Shown piece by piece: positions 1 through 9,220 of a DNA stretch of 39,847 nt. The stretch comes from Nitrospinota bacterium (lineage in GTDB: Bacteria; UBA8248). The translations under genes and the position numbers were made by a program. The stretch is from the NCBI GenBank assembly GCA_009839615.1, contig VXPH01000274.1, positions 1 to 39,847 of the forward strand, in the 5' to 3' direction. How positions within the stretch are numbered: the first letter of the stretch is position 1; each line of letters opens with the position of its first letter. The notes below the pieces were generated by a model. That model did no database searches and was not told the origin of the DNA. It saw only the letters and a program-made list of their open reading frames with translations.

Positions 1-3
1 CCC

Positions 4-2307
4 TTATACCGCCCGGTTCTCGCCCCCGTCAACGCCCTCATCCGCGGGCGAGAGCGGCGCGTACTTCAAAACCAGCTTCCTGGGTCCCGCCTTCTCGAAC
101 TCAACGCTCACCGTCGTCCGGTCTCCGGTTCCCTCGCGCGAGCGGATGACGCCCAGGCCGAATTTCTTGTGCTTGACGCGCGCGCCGGGCGCGAACGGGC
201 CGAGCGCGGCGGGAGGTATGGCGGGCGCGCTCTTCTCTTTTTGATGCGGAGCGGCTTTCGCTTCCGCCAGAATATCGGCGTATCGCGAGTCGCCGGCATC
301 ACGCCGGCTGTCGAAACCGCGCGGGGCGCGCCTTTGCGCAGGCGCGTGATCGCCCACTTTCTTGATAAGTTCGGGCCCCAGGCCTTCCAGGAAGCGGCTC
401 GGGCGCGTCGCCCAGCTTTCCTTCTTGCCATCGGGCCGCCGCTCCCTGGCCCAGGAGAGACACAAGAACTTCTTCGCCCGCGTGACGCCCACGTAGAGGA
501 GCCTCCTCTCCTCATCGAGGGAAGCAGGATCATCCTTGGAACGACCAAGCGGAACCAGCCCCTCCTGAACGCCGACGACGCCCACGGCGGCGAATTCCAG
601 GCCCTTCGCCGCATGAAGCGTCATCAGGGAGAGCGCGCCGCTCTCGCCGGAGAGCTCATCCGCCTCGCCCATCAGGGCCAGCTCCTCCAGGAACAGGGTC
701 TTGGCCTCATCCGATTCGGGCGATACCCCCTCTTCTTCCTGTATCCGCTCCTCGAACGCGCGGGCCGCGGCGACGAACTCTTGAGCGCCCTCTATCGCAC
801 GCGCGGCGGCGCGGCGGCGTTCGACGGATGCGCTCCCTCGCATGGCCCCCTCCACCCAGGCCCGATAACCCGTCCGATCGAGAATCGCTTCGATCAGGCG
901 CGCGGGGCCCGCCCGGAACGAGGTGAGCGCCTTGAGCGTATCCAGGAGGAGCCTGAGGTTTTCCGCCGCATTGCCCCGGAGGCGGCCCTCGTTCAAGGCA
1001 GCCTCCGCATCGGCGGTCGTGACGCCGGAAGCGTCTTCCCGCGCGATGGCCTTCAGGCGCTCGGGTCCCAGCCCCCGGGGCGGGCGGTTCACGACCCGCG
1101 AAAAAGCCGCGCCGTCATCCGGCCGGATGAGCAGCCGCAAGTAGGCGGCCAGGTCCTGCACTTCGGCGCGGTCGAAAAACCGCTGACCCTTCACCACCTG
1201 GTAGGGAATCCCTCTTCTTCTGGCCGCCTCTTCGAGGGCGCGCGATTGCGTGTTGATCCGGTAGAAGACGGCCGCCTCTCCCCAGGGAATCTCACCGCCC
1301 GCTCCTGATTCGATCAAGCGCTTGATGACGGCTTCCGCCTCTTCTTCCGCGTTCGCCGCCGCCAGATAGCAGACGGCTTCCCCGGCGGCCTTGCGCGTGA
1401 AAAGGCGCTTCTCAAGGCGCGCGCCCGCTCCGCCCATGATGCGCGAGGCGAGGCCGAGTATCGCGCCGCTCGAGCGGTAGTTCTCTTCGAGACGGAACAC
1501 CCTGGCGCCTGCGAACCTGCGCTCGAAACCGAGGATGTTCTCCACCCGCGCGCCCCGCCAGCCGTAGATGCCCTGATCGTCATCCCCCACGGCGAACACG
1601 CGCCCGTGAGCGCGCGAGAGCAGGGCGACGAGTTCATCCTGGGCGGGGTTGGTGTCCTGGTATTCATCGACGAGTATTTCCTCGAAACGCTCCTGGTATT
1701 TCCGGAGAACCTCGGGATGCCGCCGGAACATTTGCAGGGGGCGCGCCAGCAGGTCATCGAAATCGACCGCGCCCACATCGCGCAGGGCGCGCTCATAGGC
1801 GGGCGTGATCTTCAGGGCAGTGGCGTCGACGCTGAAAGGAGCCGGTTCGGAATCCTCCGCCGGCGAGGTCTTGCGGCGTCCCACCTGATCCAGGACCGAA
1901 CGGGGCGGGTAGCGCTCCTCGCTGATATTCGCAGCCGCCATGCAGCGCTTCACCAGCGTGAGGCATTCCCCGCGCGAGAAGATGGTGAAACCGGGCGAGA
2001 GGCCCGCCGCCTCGGCTTCGGCTCTCAGAATCCTCGCGCACACCGCGTGAAAGGTGCCCACCCAGATGCCGCGCGCGCCCTCTTCCAGCGAGGCGAACAG
2101 GCGCTCCCGCATCTCGCCCGCCGCCTTGTTCGTGAACGTGATGGCGAGAATCCGGTTCGGCGCGAGACCCTCGGCGAGCAGGCGCAGGACGCGGTGGACG
2201 AGCACGCGCGTCTTGCCCGAACCCGCCCCCGCCAGCACCAGGTTCGCGCCCGGCGGCGCCAGGACCGCCTCTTTCTGCTGGGGATTCAGGTTTTCCAAGT
2301 AGTCCAC
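4..2307 (-). CDS. uvrD/pcrA: ATP-dependent DNA helicase, UvrD/Rep/PcrA family
   Basis: 767 aa ORF; N-term LNPQQKEAV, Walker A LAGAGSGKT, ITFTNKAAGEMRER, DEYQDTNPAQ, VGDDDQGIYGWRGA, ENYRSS, LMTLHAAKGLEF, EERRLLYVGVTRAK motifs. Confidence 0.97.
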   Translation of the reverse strand: MDYLENLNPQQKEAVLAPPGANLVLAGAGSGKTRVLVHRVLRLLAEGLAPNRILAITFTNKAAGEMRERLFASLEEGARGIWVGTFHAVCARILRAEAEAAGLSPGFTIFSRGECLTLVKRCMAAANISEERYPPRSVLDQVGRRKTSPAEDSEPAPFSVDATALKITPAYERALRDVGAVDFDDLLARPLQMFRRHPEVLRKYQERFEEILVDEYQDTNPAQDELVALLSRAHGRVFAVGDDDQGIYGWRGARVENILGFERRFAGARVFRLEENYRSSGAILGLASRIMGGAGARLEKRLFTRKAAGEAVCYLAAANAEEEAEAVIKRLIESGAGGEIPWGEAAVFYRINTQSRALEEAARRRGIPYQVVKGQRFFDRAEVQDLAAYLRLLIRPDDGAAFSRVVNRPPRGLGPERLKAIAREDASGVTTADAEAALNEGRLRGNAAENLRLLLDTLKALTSFRAGPARLIEAILDRTGYRAWVEGAMRGSASVERRRAAARAIEGAQEFVAAARAFEERIQEEEGVSPESDEAKTLFLEELALMGEADELSGESGALSLMTLHAAKGLEFAAVGVVGVQEGLVPLGRSKDDPASLDEERRLLYVGVTRAKKFLCLSWARERRPDGKKESWATRPSRFLEGLGPELIKKVGDHAPAQRRAPRGFDSRRDAGDSRYADILAEAKAAPHQKEKSAPAIPPAALGPFAPGARVKHKKFGLGVIRSREGTGDRTTVSVEFEKAGPRKLVLKYAPLSPADEGVDGGENRAV

Positions 2308-2323
2308 GGGTATGTTTTTCGGA

Positions 2324-3100
2324 TCAGAACGGGCGATGGCCCACGCTCGGCTTGGGCGCGCGGATGAGCGTCCGCTCGGGATAGACTCCCTTGGAGACGG
2401 TCACGTTCGGCGCGACCCAGGAGCCGGGACCCAGCAGGGCGCCAGGCGAAGTCACGGCGTTGCACCCGATCTCGACGTCATCGCCGATCACGGCGCCCAG
2501 CTTCGAGAGGCCGGTGTCGATCCATTCTCCTTCTGCGCGCAAGACGATGTTTTTCACCACACCCGTTTTTTTCTCTTCTTCCGTCCTGAGTTCTAAATTC
2601 GCCAGCTTGACGCCGGCGCCCAGGTTCGCCTCCGCGCCCAGGATGCTGTCCCCCACGTAGGCGAAATGCCCCGCGTGCGCGCCGTTCAAAAAGGCGCTGT
2701 TCTTGACTTCCGTCGCATGGCCCACGACGGCGCCCGGCCCGATGAGGCAGCCGCCCCGCAGATACGCGCCGTGGCGAACCTCCGTGCCCGCGCAAAGCAC
2801 CGTCGGCCCCTTGATGACGGCGCCGGGCTCGATCCGCGCGCCCGCTTCCACGAGCAGGCCGACAGAGGCGATTTTCAGGCGCTCTCCTGTTACGAGCAGC
2901 CCCTCGCTCACCACGAGGCCCTCTTCCACCCGAAGCGCTGCGGCCCCGCTCAAAGGCGCATCGGCTTCCTCCACCAGATTCCGGACGAAATCCTCCAGAC
3001 GGCCGACCGCCTCCCAGACTTTGCACCCCTCCTCGAACAAATCCCGGTGCGGGAATTCGCCGAGCCTGCGGAAATAGGATTCAGGCGCCGTTGCGCTCAT
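2324..3100 (-). CDS. Left-handed beta-helix (hexapeptide repeat) protein resembling GlmU C-terminal / sugar-phosphate acyltransferase domain
   Basis: ORF 2324..3121; the internal ATG at 3100 gives an ATGA overlap with the upstream gene; hexapeptide-like repeats (ARIEPGAVIKGPTVLCAGTEVRHGAYLRGGCLIGPGAVVGHATEVKNSAFLNGA). Confidence 0.8.
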   Translation of the reverse strand: MSATAPESYFRRLGEFPHRDLFEEGCKVWEAVGRLEDFVRNLVEEADAPLSGAAALRVEEGLVVSEGLLVTGERLKIASVGLLVEAGARIEPGAVIKGPTVLCAGTEVRHGAYLRGGCLIGPGAVVGHATEVKNSAFLNGAHAGHFAYVGDSILGAEANLGAGVKLANLELRTEEEKKTGVVKNIVLRAEGEWIDTGLSKLGAVIGDDVEIGCNAVTSPGALLGPGSWVAPNVTVSKGVYPERTLIRAPKPSVGHRPF

Positions 3101-5028
3101 TTTCTCTGCTCCAGATACCACGCACCGAGCGGCGTGATGCTCAGACTGCCTTCATCTTCGCGAGCCAGACCGCCACGCAGAACCTCTTTTCGGATACCGG
3201 GCGCTTGAACCGGCGCGCCGAAGCGGGCCTCTGCGTCCGACTCCAGATGCGCATCGACCGCCGTAGCGTCCATTTCACACTCGCGCAAGGCCTCCAGCAA
3301 GCAGGCCTCCGCCCGCGCGCCGGGAGCGTCGTCATCCTTCATGTGCCTTAGAATCTCGCGCAACACCTCATCTCCCACGGCGCAGAGTTTCTCCTGCCAC
3401 TCCAGGGGGCCTCTCAAAACCACGCCCGTCCGGCTCTCCGTGCCTGAGTTCCTCACATAGATCGCGCCCAGCGGCCCGCCCGCCTCGTCTTCCAGGGCGA
3501 GATACATGACGCCCGCGTCATCCTCCAGAGGCGCAAAGCGCGGGGCGGCTACGCCCGAAAAGACACTCTCCGCACTCTCCATGAGCCTGGCTGCGACCGC
3601 CTCCCATGCCGCAGCGCCCGGCGCGAAGCGGCTCCGCTCCACGTGGTAGGCATAATAAGACCTCTTGAATCCCCTGGGAAACGGCGCTGCGACCGCCGCA
3701 TACGCTTCTTCGGGTTCCGCCTCTTCAAAAAGGCTCCGCACCGCGGCGCAGGTGTTGAGGAAACTCTTGAGACCGTCTCCCGCCGCGAATTTCCGCCCTT
3801 CGCCCACCGCATTCACGAGCAGGCCCGGCGCAATCGTGTGGCCTGATTCCTCGCCCCCCAAGGCGAAGCGATCCCCCCATTTGCGCGCCTCGTTCAAGAT
3901 CCACTTATCCCCCACGGGGGTGAAGACGACCCGAAGCCCCACCTCATTCAGGGCCGCCGCCGCGCCCGCGTCGCTCTCTATCGTGAGGGCGGCGGCGCCA
4001 TCTTCGGGCAGTTCACCCTCTTCTTTAAGGAAACGGGCTTGGAAGACGAGCGCGTCGTCCCCGTCGATGACGTGAAGCGCGTCTCGATGCGGATTGTAGA
4101 CGAGGGCGCAGCCCCTGTCGCCATCGGCGTCCAGGACGCAGGCCGCCGCCAGGCCGTCGCCTCGTTTCAGTTCTTCGCGCCGCGCGCGGCCCGCCTCAAA
4201 CAGCGCCCGCGCGCCCGCGTGGCCACTGAGGAAACCGGCGTCTTCTCCCTCGATGACGCGCCTGCCCTCGAGCGCGACCACGCCGCCGTTCTCGTTCACG
4301 CGGCCATCGCCCAAAGCGTTCACCTCGCACACGCTCAAGGGGTTAAGCTCCTCCAGGACCTGCGCGGCCAGCCCGCTCCAGGCCCCCGCCGCCGGGTCCA
4401 CCACGAGGCTCCACCGGGCGAGATCGCCCTCGCGCAGCCAGCAGTTGGGAAGCCGGGTGACGTAATCCAGGTAAAACGCGCGCGCCTCGGCGGCCGCTTC
4501 CACGCCGTGTCCGCTCTCGGGCGTCTGCTCCACCGCGCTCCACTCGCTCGCCCAGACGCGGGCGCTCAACGCCGCATCCTCATCCGGGAGGGGCTTCATC
4601 GAATCGGGGGACAAAAGGATTTTCACGCCGTTCTGATCCGCGGGATTGTGCGAAGCGGTGAGCACCACCGCGCCTGCCGCACCCACGCCCGCCAGATAGG
4701 CGGCCGCCACAGGCGCGGGCATCACCCCGAGCGAGAGCACATGCGCGTCCGCGCGCAGGAGACCGTTCACGCAGGCGGAGGAAAAATCCCCGCCCACGTC
4801 CCTTGGGTCCCAGGCCAATACCACCGCCGCGGGGGAAATGAGCTTCTCGGAGGCCCTCTCCAGAAGCCATTTGCCGGCCTCGAAGACGTAATGCTCGACG
4901 AACCGCGGCGTCAGGACGCCGTTTTCCACAAAGACCGTGCGCGGGTCGCTACCCGAAGCCTGGGGGTGATCCTCACCTGCGGCGAGTCCGCGGACCCCGT
5001 CCGTTCCCTGAAACTTCGCGTTCGGCAT
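3097..5028 (-). CDS. Phosphohexomutase, GlmM/phosphomannomutase-like, with C-terminal extension
   Basis: 643 aa from MPNAKFQGTDGVRG; catalytic TASHNP, metal loop DADGDR, sugar loop GGEESGH, phosphate loop RNSGTESRTGV. The upstream part of the 1255 aa ORF (to 6864) is out-of-frame glmS. Confidence 0.9.
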   Translation of the reverse strand: MPNAKFQGTDGVRGLAAGEDHPQASGSDPRTVFVENGVLTPRFVEHYVFEAGKWLLERASEKLISPAAVVLAWDPRDVGGDFSSACVNGLLRADAHVLSLGVMPAPVAAAYLAGVGAAGAVVLTASHNPADQNGVKILLSPDSMKPLPDEDAALSARVWASEWSAVEQTPESGHGVEAAAEARAFYLDYVTRLPNCWLREGDLARWSLVVDPAAGAWSGLAAQVLEELNPLSVCEVNALGDGRVNENGGVVALEGRRVIEGEDAGFLSGHAGARALFEAGRARREELKRGDGLAAACVLDADGDRGCALVYNPHRDALHVIDGDDALVFQARFLKEEGELPEDGAAALTIESDAGAAAALNEVGLRVVFTPVGDKWILNEARKWGDRFALGGEESGHTIAPGLLVNAVGEGRKFAAGDGLKSFLNTCAAVRSLFEEAEPEEAYAAVAAPFPRGFKRSYYAYHVERSRFAPGAAAWEAVAARLMESAESVFSGVAAPRFAPLEDDAGVMYLALEDEAGGPLGAIYVRNSGTESRTGVVLRGPLEWQEKLCAVGDEVLREILRHMKDDDAPGARAEACLLEALRECEMDATAVDAHLESDAEARFGAPVQAPGIRKEVLRGGLAREDEGSLSITPLGAWYLEQRK

Positions 5029-5042
5029 CGGGGGGAGCGCCC

Positions 5043-6866
5043 TCAGGCGACGGTGACGGACTTCGCCAGCGCGCGCGGCCTGTCGACGTCGCGCTTGAGC
5101 GCCACCGCGATGAAGTAGGCCAGCAACTGCCCGGAGACCATGTGCAGGAAGGGCGCGAGCAGGGGGGAGACCCTGGGCAGCACGATCTCCTCGCTGAACA
5201 GGCCCTCCACCACCTCGTCTCCCTCGAAGCGGTAGCCCAGCACGAAGCCGCCGCGCGCGCGGACCTCCTCCGCACTGCTCCTGGTGAGCGCGTGGAGTTC
5301 GGCCTCTTCGGGCGTGGGCATCAGGACGATGGTGTACATGTTCTCGTCGATGAGGGAGATGGTTCCGTGCTTGAGGAATCCCGCGCTCATCCCCTCCGCG
5401 TGGAGGTAGGTGACTTCCTTCATCTTGAGCGCGCACTCGAGCGCCGCGGGGTAATAGATGCCCCGGCCCAGGTAGAGCCAGTTCTTCATGTGCTGGTGCG
5501 CGTTCGCCGCAGCGTGGAAATAACCCGAGCGTTCGTTGAGCGTCTCGAGCACGAGGTCGGACAGGGAAGCGACCTCCTCTCTCAGCGACGCCACTTCCGA
5601 CTCGCTCAAGCGCCCCGTGAGCAGGCCCAGCTCCATCGAGGCGAGCAGCAAGATAACCGCCTGGCTCAGGGCCGTCTTGGTGCTGATGACGCACTTTTCG
5701 GGTCCCGCGCCCTGGAGAATCGGCACGTCCACCGAGCGGACGAGGGTGGAGCCCATCATATTCACGATGCCCGCCGTCCTGGCGCCGCTCCCTTTTGCAT
5801 GGCGCAGGGCGCTCAGCGTGTCGTAGGTCTCCCCCGACTGGCTGATGGCGCAAAAGGCGTCCTCGGGGCCGATTTCCGCGATGTGGGCAAACTCGTCCGT
5901 GCTGACGACGGGCAGAAACCTCCCGCCCAGGCGGCTGAAGAAGTACTGCCCCATCGACGCGATGTAATAGGTCGTTCCCACGCCGCCCAGGAAGCACTGG
6001 CGCGATTCGTGAATCATCCCGGCCAGGGCCTGGACATCTCCCCTGGGAATCTGGAGGGCGGCCTGAACGGTGGTGGGCTGATCGTAAATCTCCTTGAGCA
6101 TGAAATGGGGATACCCGCCCCGGCGCGCCTTCTCCGCGTCCCACTCGATCTCGGTGACTTCCTTGTCGACGCGCTCTCTGGTGAGCAGGCTCTTGACCGC
6201 ATAGCTCTCCGGCGTGATGAGCGCGTATTCGCCGTCTTCCATGATGATCGCCCGGCGGGTGAACTCGAAAAACGCGCTGAAATCCGACCCCACGTAGTTG
6301 GCGTCGTCCCCCAGTCCGATGATGAGGGGCGATTCGCGCTTCACGCAAAAAATCCGGCCCGGCGCGTCTATCGAGATGACCGCCAGGGCGAAGGTGCCCT
6401 CGAGCTCGTCGATCGCCTCGACGAAGCCCTCCTCCACGTCCTGGCCGTTCCGCGCGATTTTCTGCGCCACGAGATGCGCGATGACCTCGGAATCCGTCTC
6501 GGAACGGAACGCAGCGCCTTCGCGCGCGAGTTTTTCCCTGAGTTCCTTGTAGTTCGAGATGATGCCGTTGTGGACCACGGCCAGGCGGCTCTCGTTGTCC
6601 GCGTGGGGGTGCGCGTTCGCCTGCGTCACCCCGCCGTGCGTCGCCCAGCGCGTGTGCGCGATGCCCACCAGCCCCTTCATGTCCGTGAAGCGCTCGAGAG
6701 AATTCACCGCCTCCACGGTGCCCACGTTCTTGCGGATGTCTATCGCCCCGTTTCTCTGGACGGCCATGCCGCAGGAGTCGTAGCCGCGGTATTCCAGGGC
6801 GGCGATCGAGCGCAGGAGCTTCTGCGAGACGTTCGTGCCCGCCGCCATGCCCGCGATGCCGCACAT
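5043..6866 (-). CDS. glmS: Glutamine--fructose-6-phosphate aminotransferase (isomerizing)
   Basis: Starts MCGIAGMAAG (N-terminal Cys nucleophile at Met17 of the listed ORF), GIAHTRWATHGGVTQANAHPH, SIS domains, C-term RALAKSVTVA. Confidence 0.97.
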   Translation of the reverse strand: MCGIAGMAAGTNVSQKLLRSIAALEYRGYDSCGMAVQRNGAIDIRKNVGTVEAVNSLERFTDMKGLVGIAHTRWATHGGVTQANAHPHADNESRLAVVHNGIISNYKELREKLAREGAAFRSETDSEVIAHLVAQKIARNGQDVEEGFVEAIDELEGTFALAVISIDAPGRIFCVKRESPLIIGLGDDANYVGSDFSAFFEFTRRAIIMEDGEYALITPESYAVKSLLTRERVDKEVTEIEWDAEKARRGGYPHFMLKEIYDQPTTVQAALQIPRGDVQALAGMIHESRQCFLGGVGTTYYIASMGQYFFSRLGGRFLPVVSTDEFAHIAEIGPEDAFCAISQSGETYDTLSALRHAKGSGARTAGIVNMMGSTLVRSVDVPILQGAGPEKCVISTKTALSQAVILLLASMELGLLTGRLSESEVASLREEVASLSDLVLETLNERSGYFHAAANAHQHMKNWLYLGRGIYYPAALECALKMKEVTYLHAEGMSAGFLKHGTISLIDENMYTIVLMPTPEEAELHALTRSSAEEVRARGGFVLGYRFEGDEVVEGLFSEEIVLPRVSPLLAPFLHMVSGQLLAYFIAVALKRDVDRPRALAKSVTVA

Positions 6867-6867
6867 G

Positions 6868-8073
6868 CTAGTTCTCTCCCCTCGGATAGGTGTAGTGATG
6901 CGGAACGACTTCACCGGGCGGGATGACGGTGCCCGAGGCCAGGGTGTTCGAGGCGCCGACTTGCGCCCCGTCGCCCAGGAAGGAACCCACCTTGTCGAGG
7001 CCCGAATCGACCATTCCCTCCGGCATGCGCACCGCGATGGGGGCCTGGTCGAGGTTCTGGATCAGCGTCAGCGTACCCGAACCCACCACGGCGTCCTCGC
7101 CGACCACGCTGTCGCCCACGAAGGAGAGGCGCCCCACGCGAACGCCGTTGAACAGGATGCAGTTCTTGAGCTCCACGCCGAAGCCGATGGTCGCGTTCGC
7201 GCCGATGGCCGTATAAGGGCGCACCAGAACCCCGTTCCCCAGAAAGGTGTTCTCCCCGATGAAGCACGGTCCGAAGATGGAAGCGCCCGATTCGATCACC
7301 ACGTTCTTCTCGATCACCACCGGGCCGCGAAACTGCACCGCGCCCCTGAGCCGCACGCTGCCGTCCACGCGGGCCTCGCTCCAGGTGTCCATGACCATCC
7401 GGTTGCCCTTGAGCAGGTCCCAGGGATGCTGGGCGTCCAGCCAAGGCTCTTCCCAAATCGAGGAACGCAGCCCCTCGCCCGCGCACAATTCGTTGAGCGC
7501 CTCGTCCATCTCGAGTCGCTCGAGCAAATCGAACAGCCGGGAGGGCATGACGAACACGCCGGCCAGAACGTAATTGCCCACCTCGCGCTCCACGGGCTTT
7601 TCCACCAGGCGCTCAATCTGCATATCCTTGCCGAGATAGACCGTGCCGTAGTTCTGGGCATGGGGCGTATGGCAAATCGCCGCCACGGGCTGATGAAAGG
7701 TGCCGAACGCCTGCACGACCTGGCGGTACATGTTCTCGGACGCCAGCACGTCCGCATAGACCAGCAGAAACGACTCGTCTTCCTGAAAGTGGCCCTTCGC
7801 GAGGCTGATGGCGTCCCGGATTCCCGTGGGTTCGTCCTGGCGGATGTATTGAATCGTCATCCCGTAGCGCGAACCCTGGCCGAATTCGTTGATGATCCTG
7901 TCGGCGCGGTGACCGACGACGACGACGAGGTCGCTCACGCCGGCGGCACGTATCTTTTTCAGCGCCGAATGCAGGAGCATCTCGCCCGCCATCGGCAGCA
8001 TCGCCTTGGGCCGGGTATTCGTAAACGGATACAGACCAGCCCCTCGGCCGGCCGCCAGAATCAATGCTCTCAC
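6868..8073 (-). CDS. Sugar-1-phosphate nucleotidyltransferase with C-terminal left-handed beta-helix domain
   Basis: 401 aa; MRALILAAGRGAGLYPFTNTRPKAMLPMAG signature; hexapeptide repeats in the C-terminal half. Confidence 0.9.
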   Translation of the reverse strand: MRALILAAGRGAGLYPFTNTRPKAMLPMAGEMLLHSALKKIRAAGVSDLVVVVGHRADRIINEFGQGSRYGMTIQYIRQDEPTGIRDAISLAKGHFQEDESFLLVYADVLASENMYRQVVQAFGTFHQPVAAICHTPHAQNYGTVYLGKDMQIERLVEKPVEREVGNYVLAGVFVMPSRLFDLLERLEMDEALNELCAGEGLRSSIWEEPWLDAQHPWDLLKGNRMVMDTWSEARVDGSVRLRGAVQFRGPVVIEKNVVIESGASIFGPCFIGENTFLGNGVLVRPYTAIGANATIGFGVELKNCILFNGVRVGRLSFVGDSVVGEDAVVGSGTLTLIQNLDQAPIAVRMPEGMVDSGLDKVGSFLGDGAQVGASNTLASGTVIPPGEVVPHHYTYPRGEN

Positions 8074-8162
8074 GAGACGCCTTCCTGAAATTCGTACAAA
8101 TTCGCCCCGAAACGGGCGTTTCCTCTCGTTTTTTCTATCCCGCGCGGGAAATTATAGCAAAT

Positions 8163-8433
8163 CGGGGTTGTTGAAAAACCCCCGATTTCATGATTCGGCG
8201 CATGGAACCGACCAACGAGAGAGAAAAGATCCACAATACCGATTGAAGAATGAGGGATTGTTCCGACCGGAGGGGGAGAGTTTGCGGTTTTGCGTAGGGG
8301 CGGCCCCCCGTGGCCGCCCGTATCGAATATGCCCATTCCCGCGTGGTTGCGCTTCGCATGGACAGGCACGGGGGCCTGTCCCTACAAACTCACTGCTTGC
8401 AGGAGCCCCTACGGACTTTTCCAACAAACCCGA
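8163..8433. repeat. Intergenic compound palindromic repeat (site 1)
   Basis: CGGGGTTGTTGAAAAACCCCCG at 8163-8184; GTAGGGGCGGCCCCCCGTGGCCGCCC arm at 8294-8321; inverted GGACAGGCACGGGGGCCTGTCCCTAC arm at 8360-8385; inverted CTTTTCCAACAAACCCG right end near 8415-8433. Confidence 0.75.
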
Positions 8434-8453
8434 ATCGGGCGCCCTTGCGCGCA

Positions 8454-9215
8454 TCAGCCCTCGAGTTTGCGTTTCTCGTGGATTTCCTGCGCCCGGCGCA
8501 AGTCCGCCTGCGTGTTCACGCCTAGCGCCTCCTCGGGCGACGCCAGATCAAGGCCTTGGACAACGCGGCCCCCGGCGCGCGCGATCGGGAAAACGTCGGG
8601 CAGGTAGAATTCCCCCTGGTTGTTCTCGTCCCTGATCCTCGGCAGGGCGGCTCGCAGGAAAGCGGCTTCGAAGACGTAGGCGCCCGTGTTGATCTCGGTA
8701 ATTTTCTTCTGCGCCTCCGTCGCGTCCGCCTCTTCCACCACGCCGATGAGTTCCGCCCCCTCGCGCAGGGTGCGGCCATACCCGTGCGGCTCCCCGGCGG
8801 TGGCCGTGAGCATGGTGGCCGCCGCGCCCGCTTCCTCATGGATGCGGGCCAACTGCCTCAAGGTGGCGGTTCGTATCAGGGGCGCATCGCCGCACAGGAG
8901 ATATAGATGCTTCGCCTCGGCGGGCAGGCCGGACAAGCCCACCTCGGCGGCATGGCCCGTGCCGCGTTGCTCCTCCTGAACGGTGAAAACGACTTCCGCG
9001 TCATCACCGGAAAACGCCGCCTGAACATCGCGGGCCTGATAACCCACGACGATGACGACGGGCGCGGCGCCCGCCTCTCTCGCGGTTGTCACGACGTGGT
9101 GGATCATGGGCTTTCCGCCCACGGGATGCAGCACTTTTGCCAGCGGGGATTCCATGCGCTTGCCCTGGCCCGCCGCAAGGATGACGGCGGCGAACCCATC
9201 GCCTCGACGCGCCAA
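8454..9215 (-). CDS. UDP-N-acetylglucosamine pyrophosphorylase-like, GlmU N-terminal domain only
   Basis: 253 aa; AAVILAAGQGKRMESPLAKVLHPVGGKPM, QEEQRGTGHA, CGDAPLI, GYGR, EINTGAYVF, NNQGEFYLPDVF; ORF stops before any beta-helix domain. Confidence 0.9.
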   Translation of the reverse strand: MARRGDGFAAVILAAGQGKRMESPLAKVLHPVGGKPMIHHVVTTAREAGAAPVVIVVGYQARDVQAAFSGDDAEVVFTVQEEQRGTGHAAEVGLSGLPAEAKHLYLLCGDAPLIRTATLRQLARIHEEAGAAATMLTATAGEPHGYGRTLREGAELIGVVEEADATEAQKKITEINTGAYVFEAAFLRAALPRIRDENNQGEFYLPDVFPIARAGGRVVQGLDLASPEEALGVNTQADLRRAQEIHEKRKLEG

Positions 9216-9220
9216 AGAAT

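Noticed and set aside
169-1308. 379 aa plus-strand ORF
   Set aside because: Antisense to the UvrD-like helicase; no domain signature
3097-6864. 1255 aa minus-strand ORF
   Set aside because: Only the C-terminal 643 codons (from 5028) are the mutase; the upstream part is a low-complexity R/G/H-rich read-through in an alternative frame of glmS
5142-6926. 594 aa plus-strand ORF
   Set aside because: Antisense shadow of glmS; typical GC-rich stop-free frame, no recognisable domain
6835-8088. 417 aa plus-strand ORF
   Set aside because: Antisense to the NTase-LbH gene; His/Arg-rich shadow composition
8163-8433. CRISPR array interpretation of the repeated palindromes
   Set aside because: Arms occur in inverted pairs and at dispersed sites, without regularly spaced direct repeats and unique spacers; no cas genes in the window
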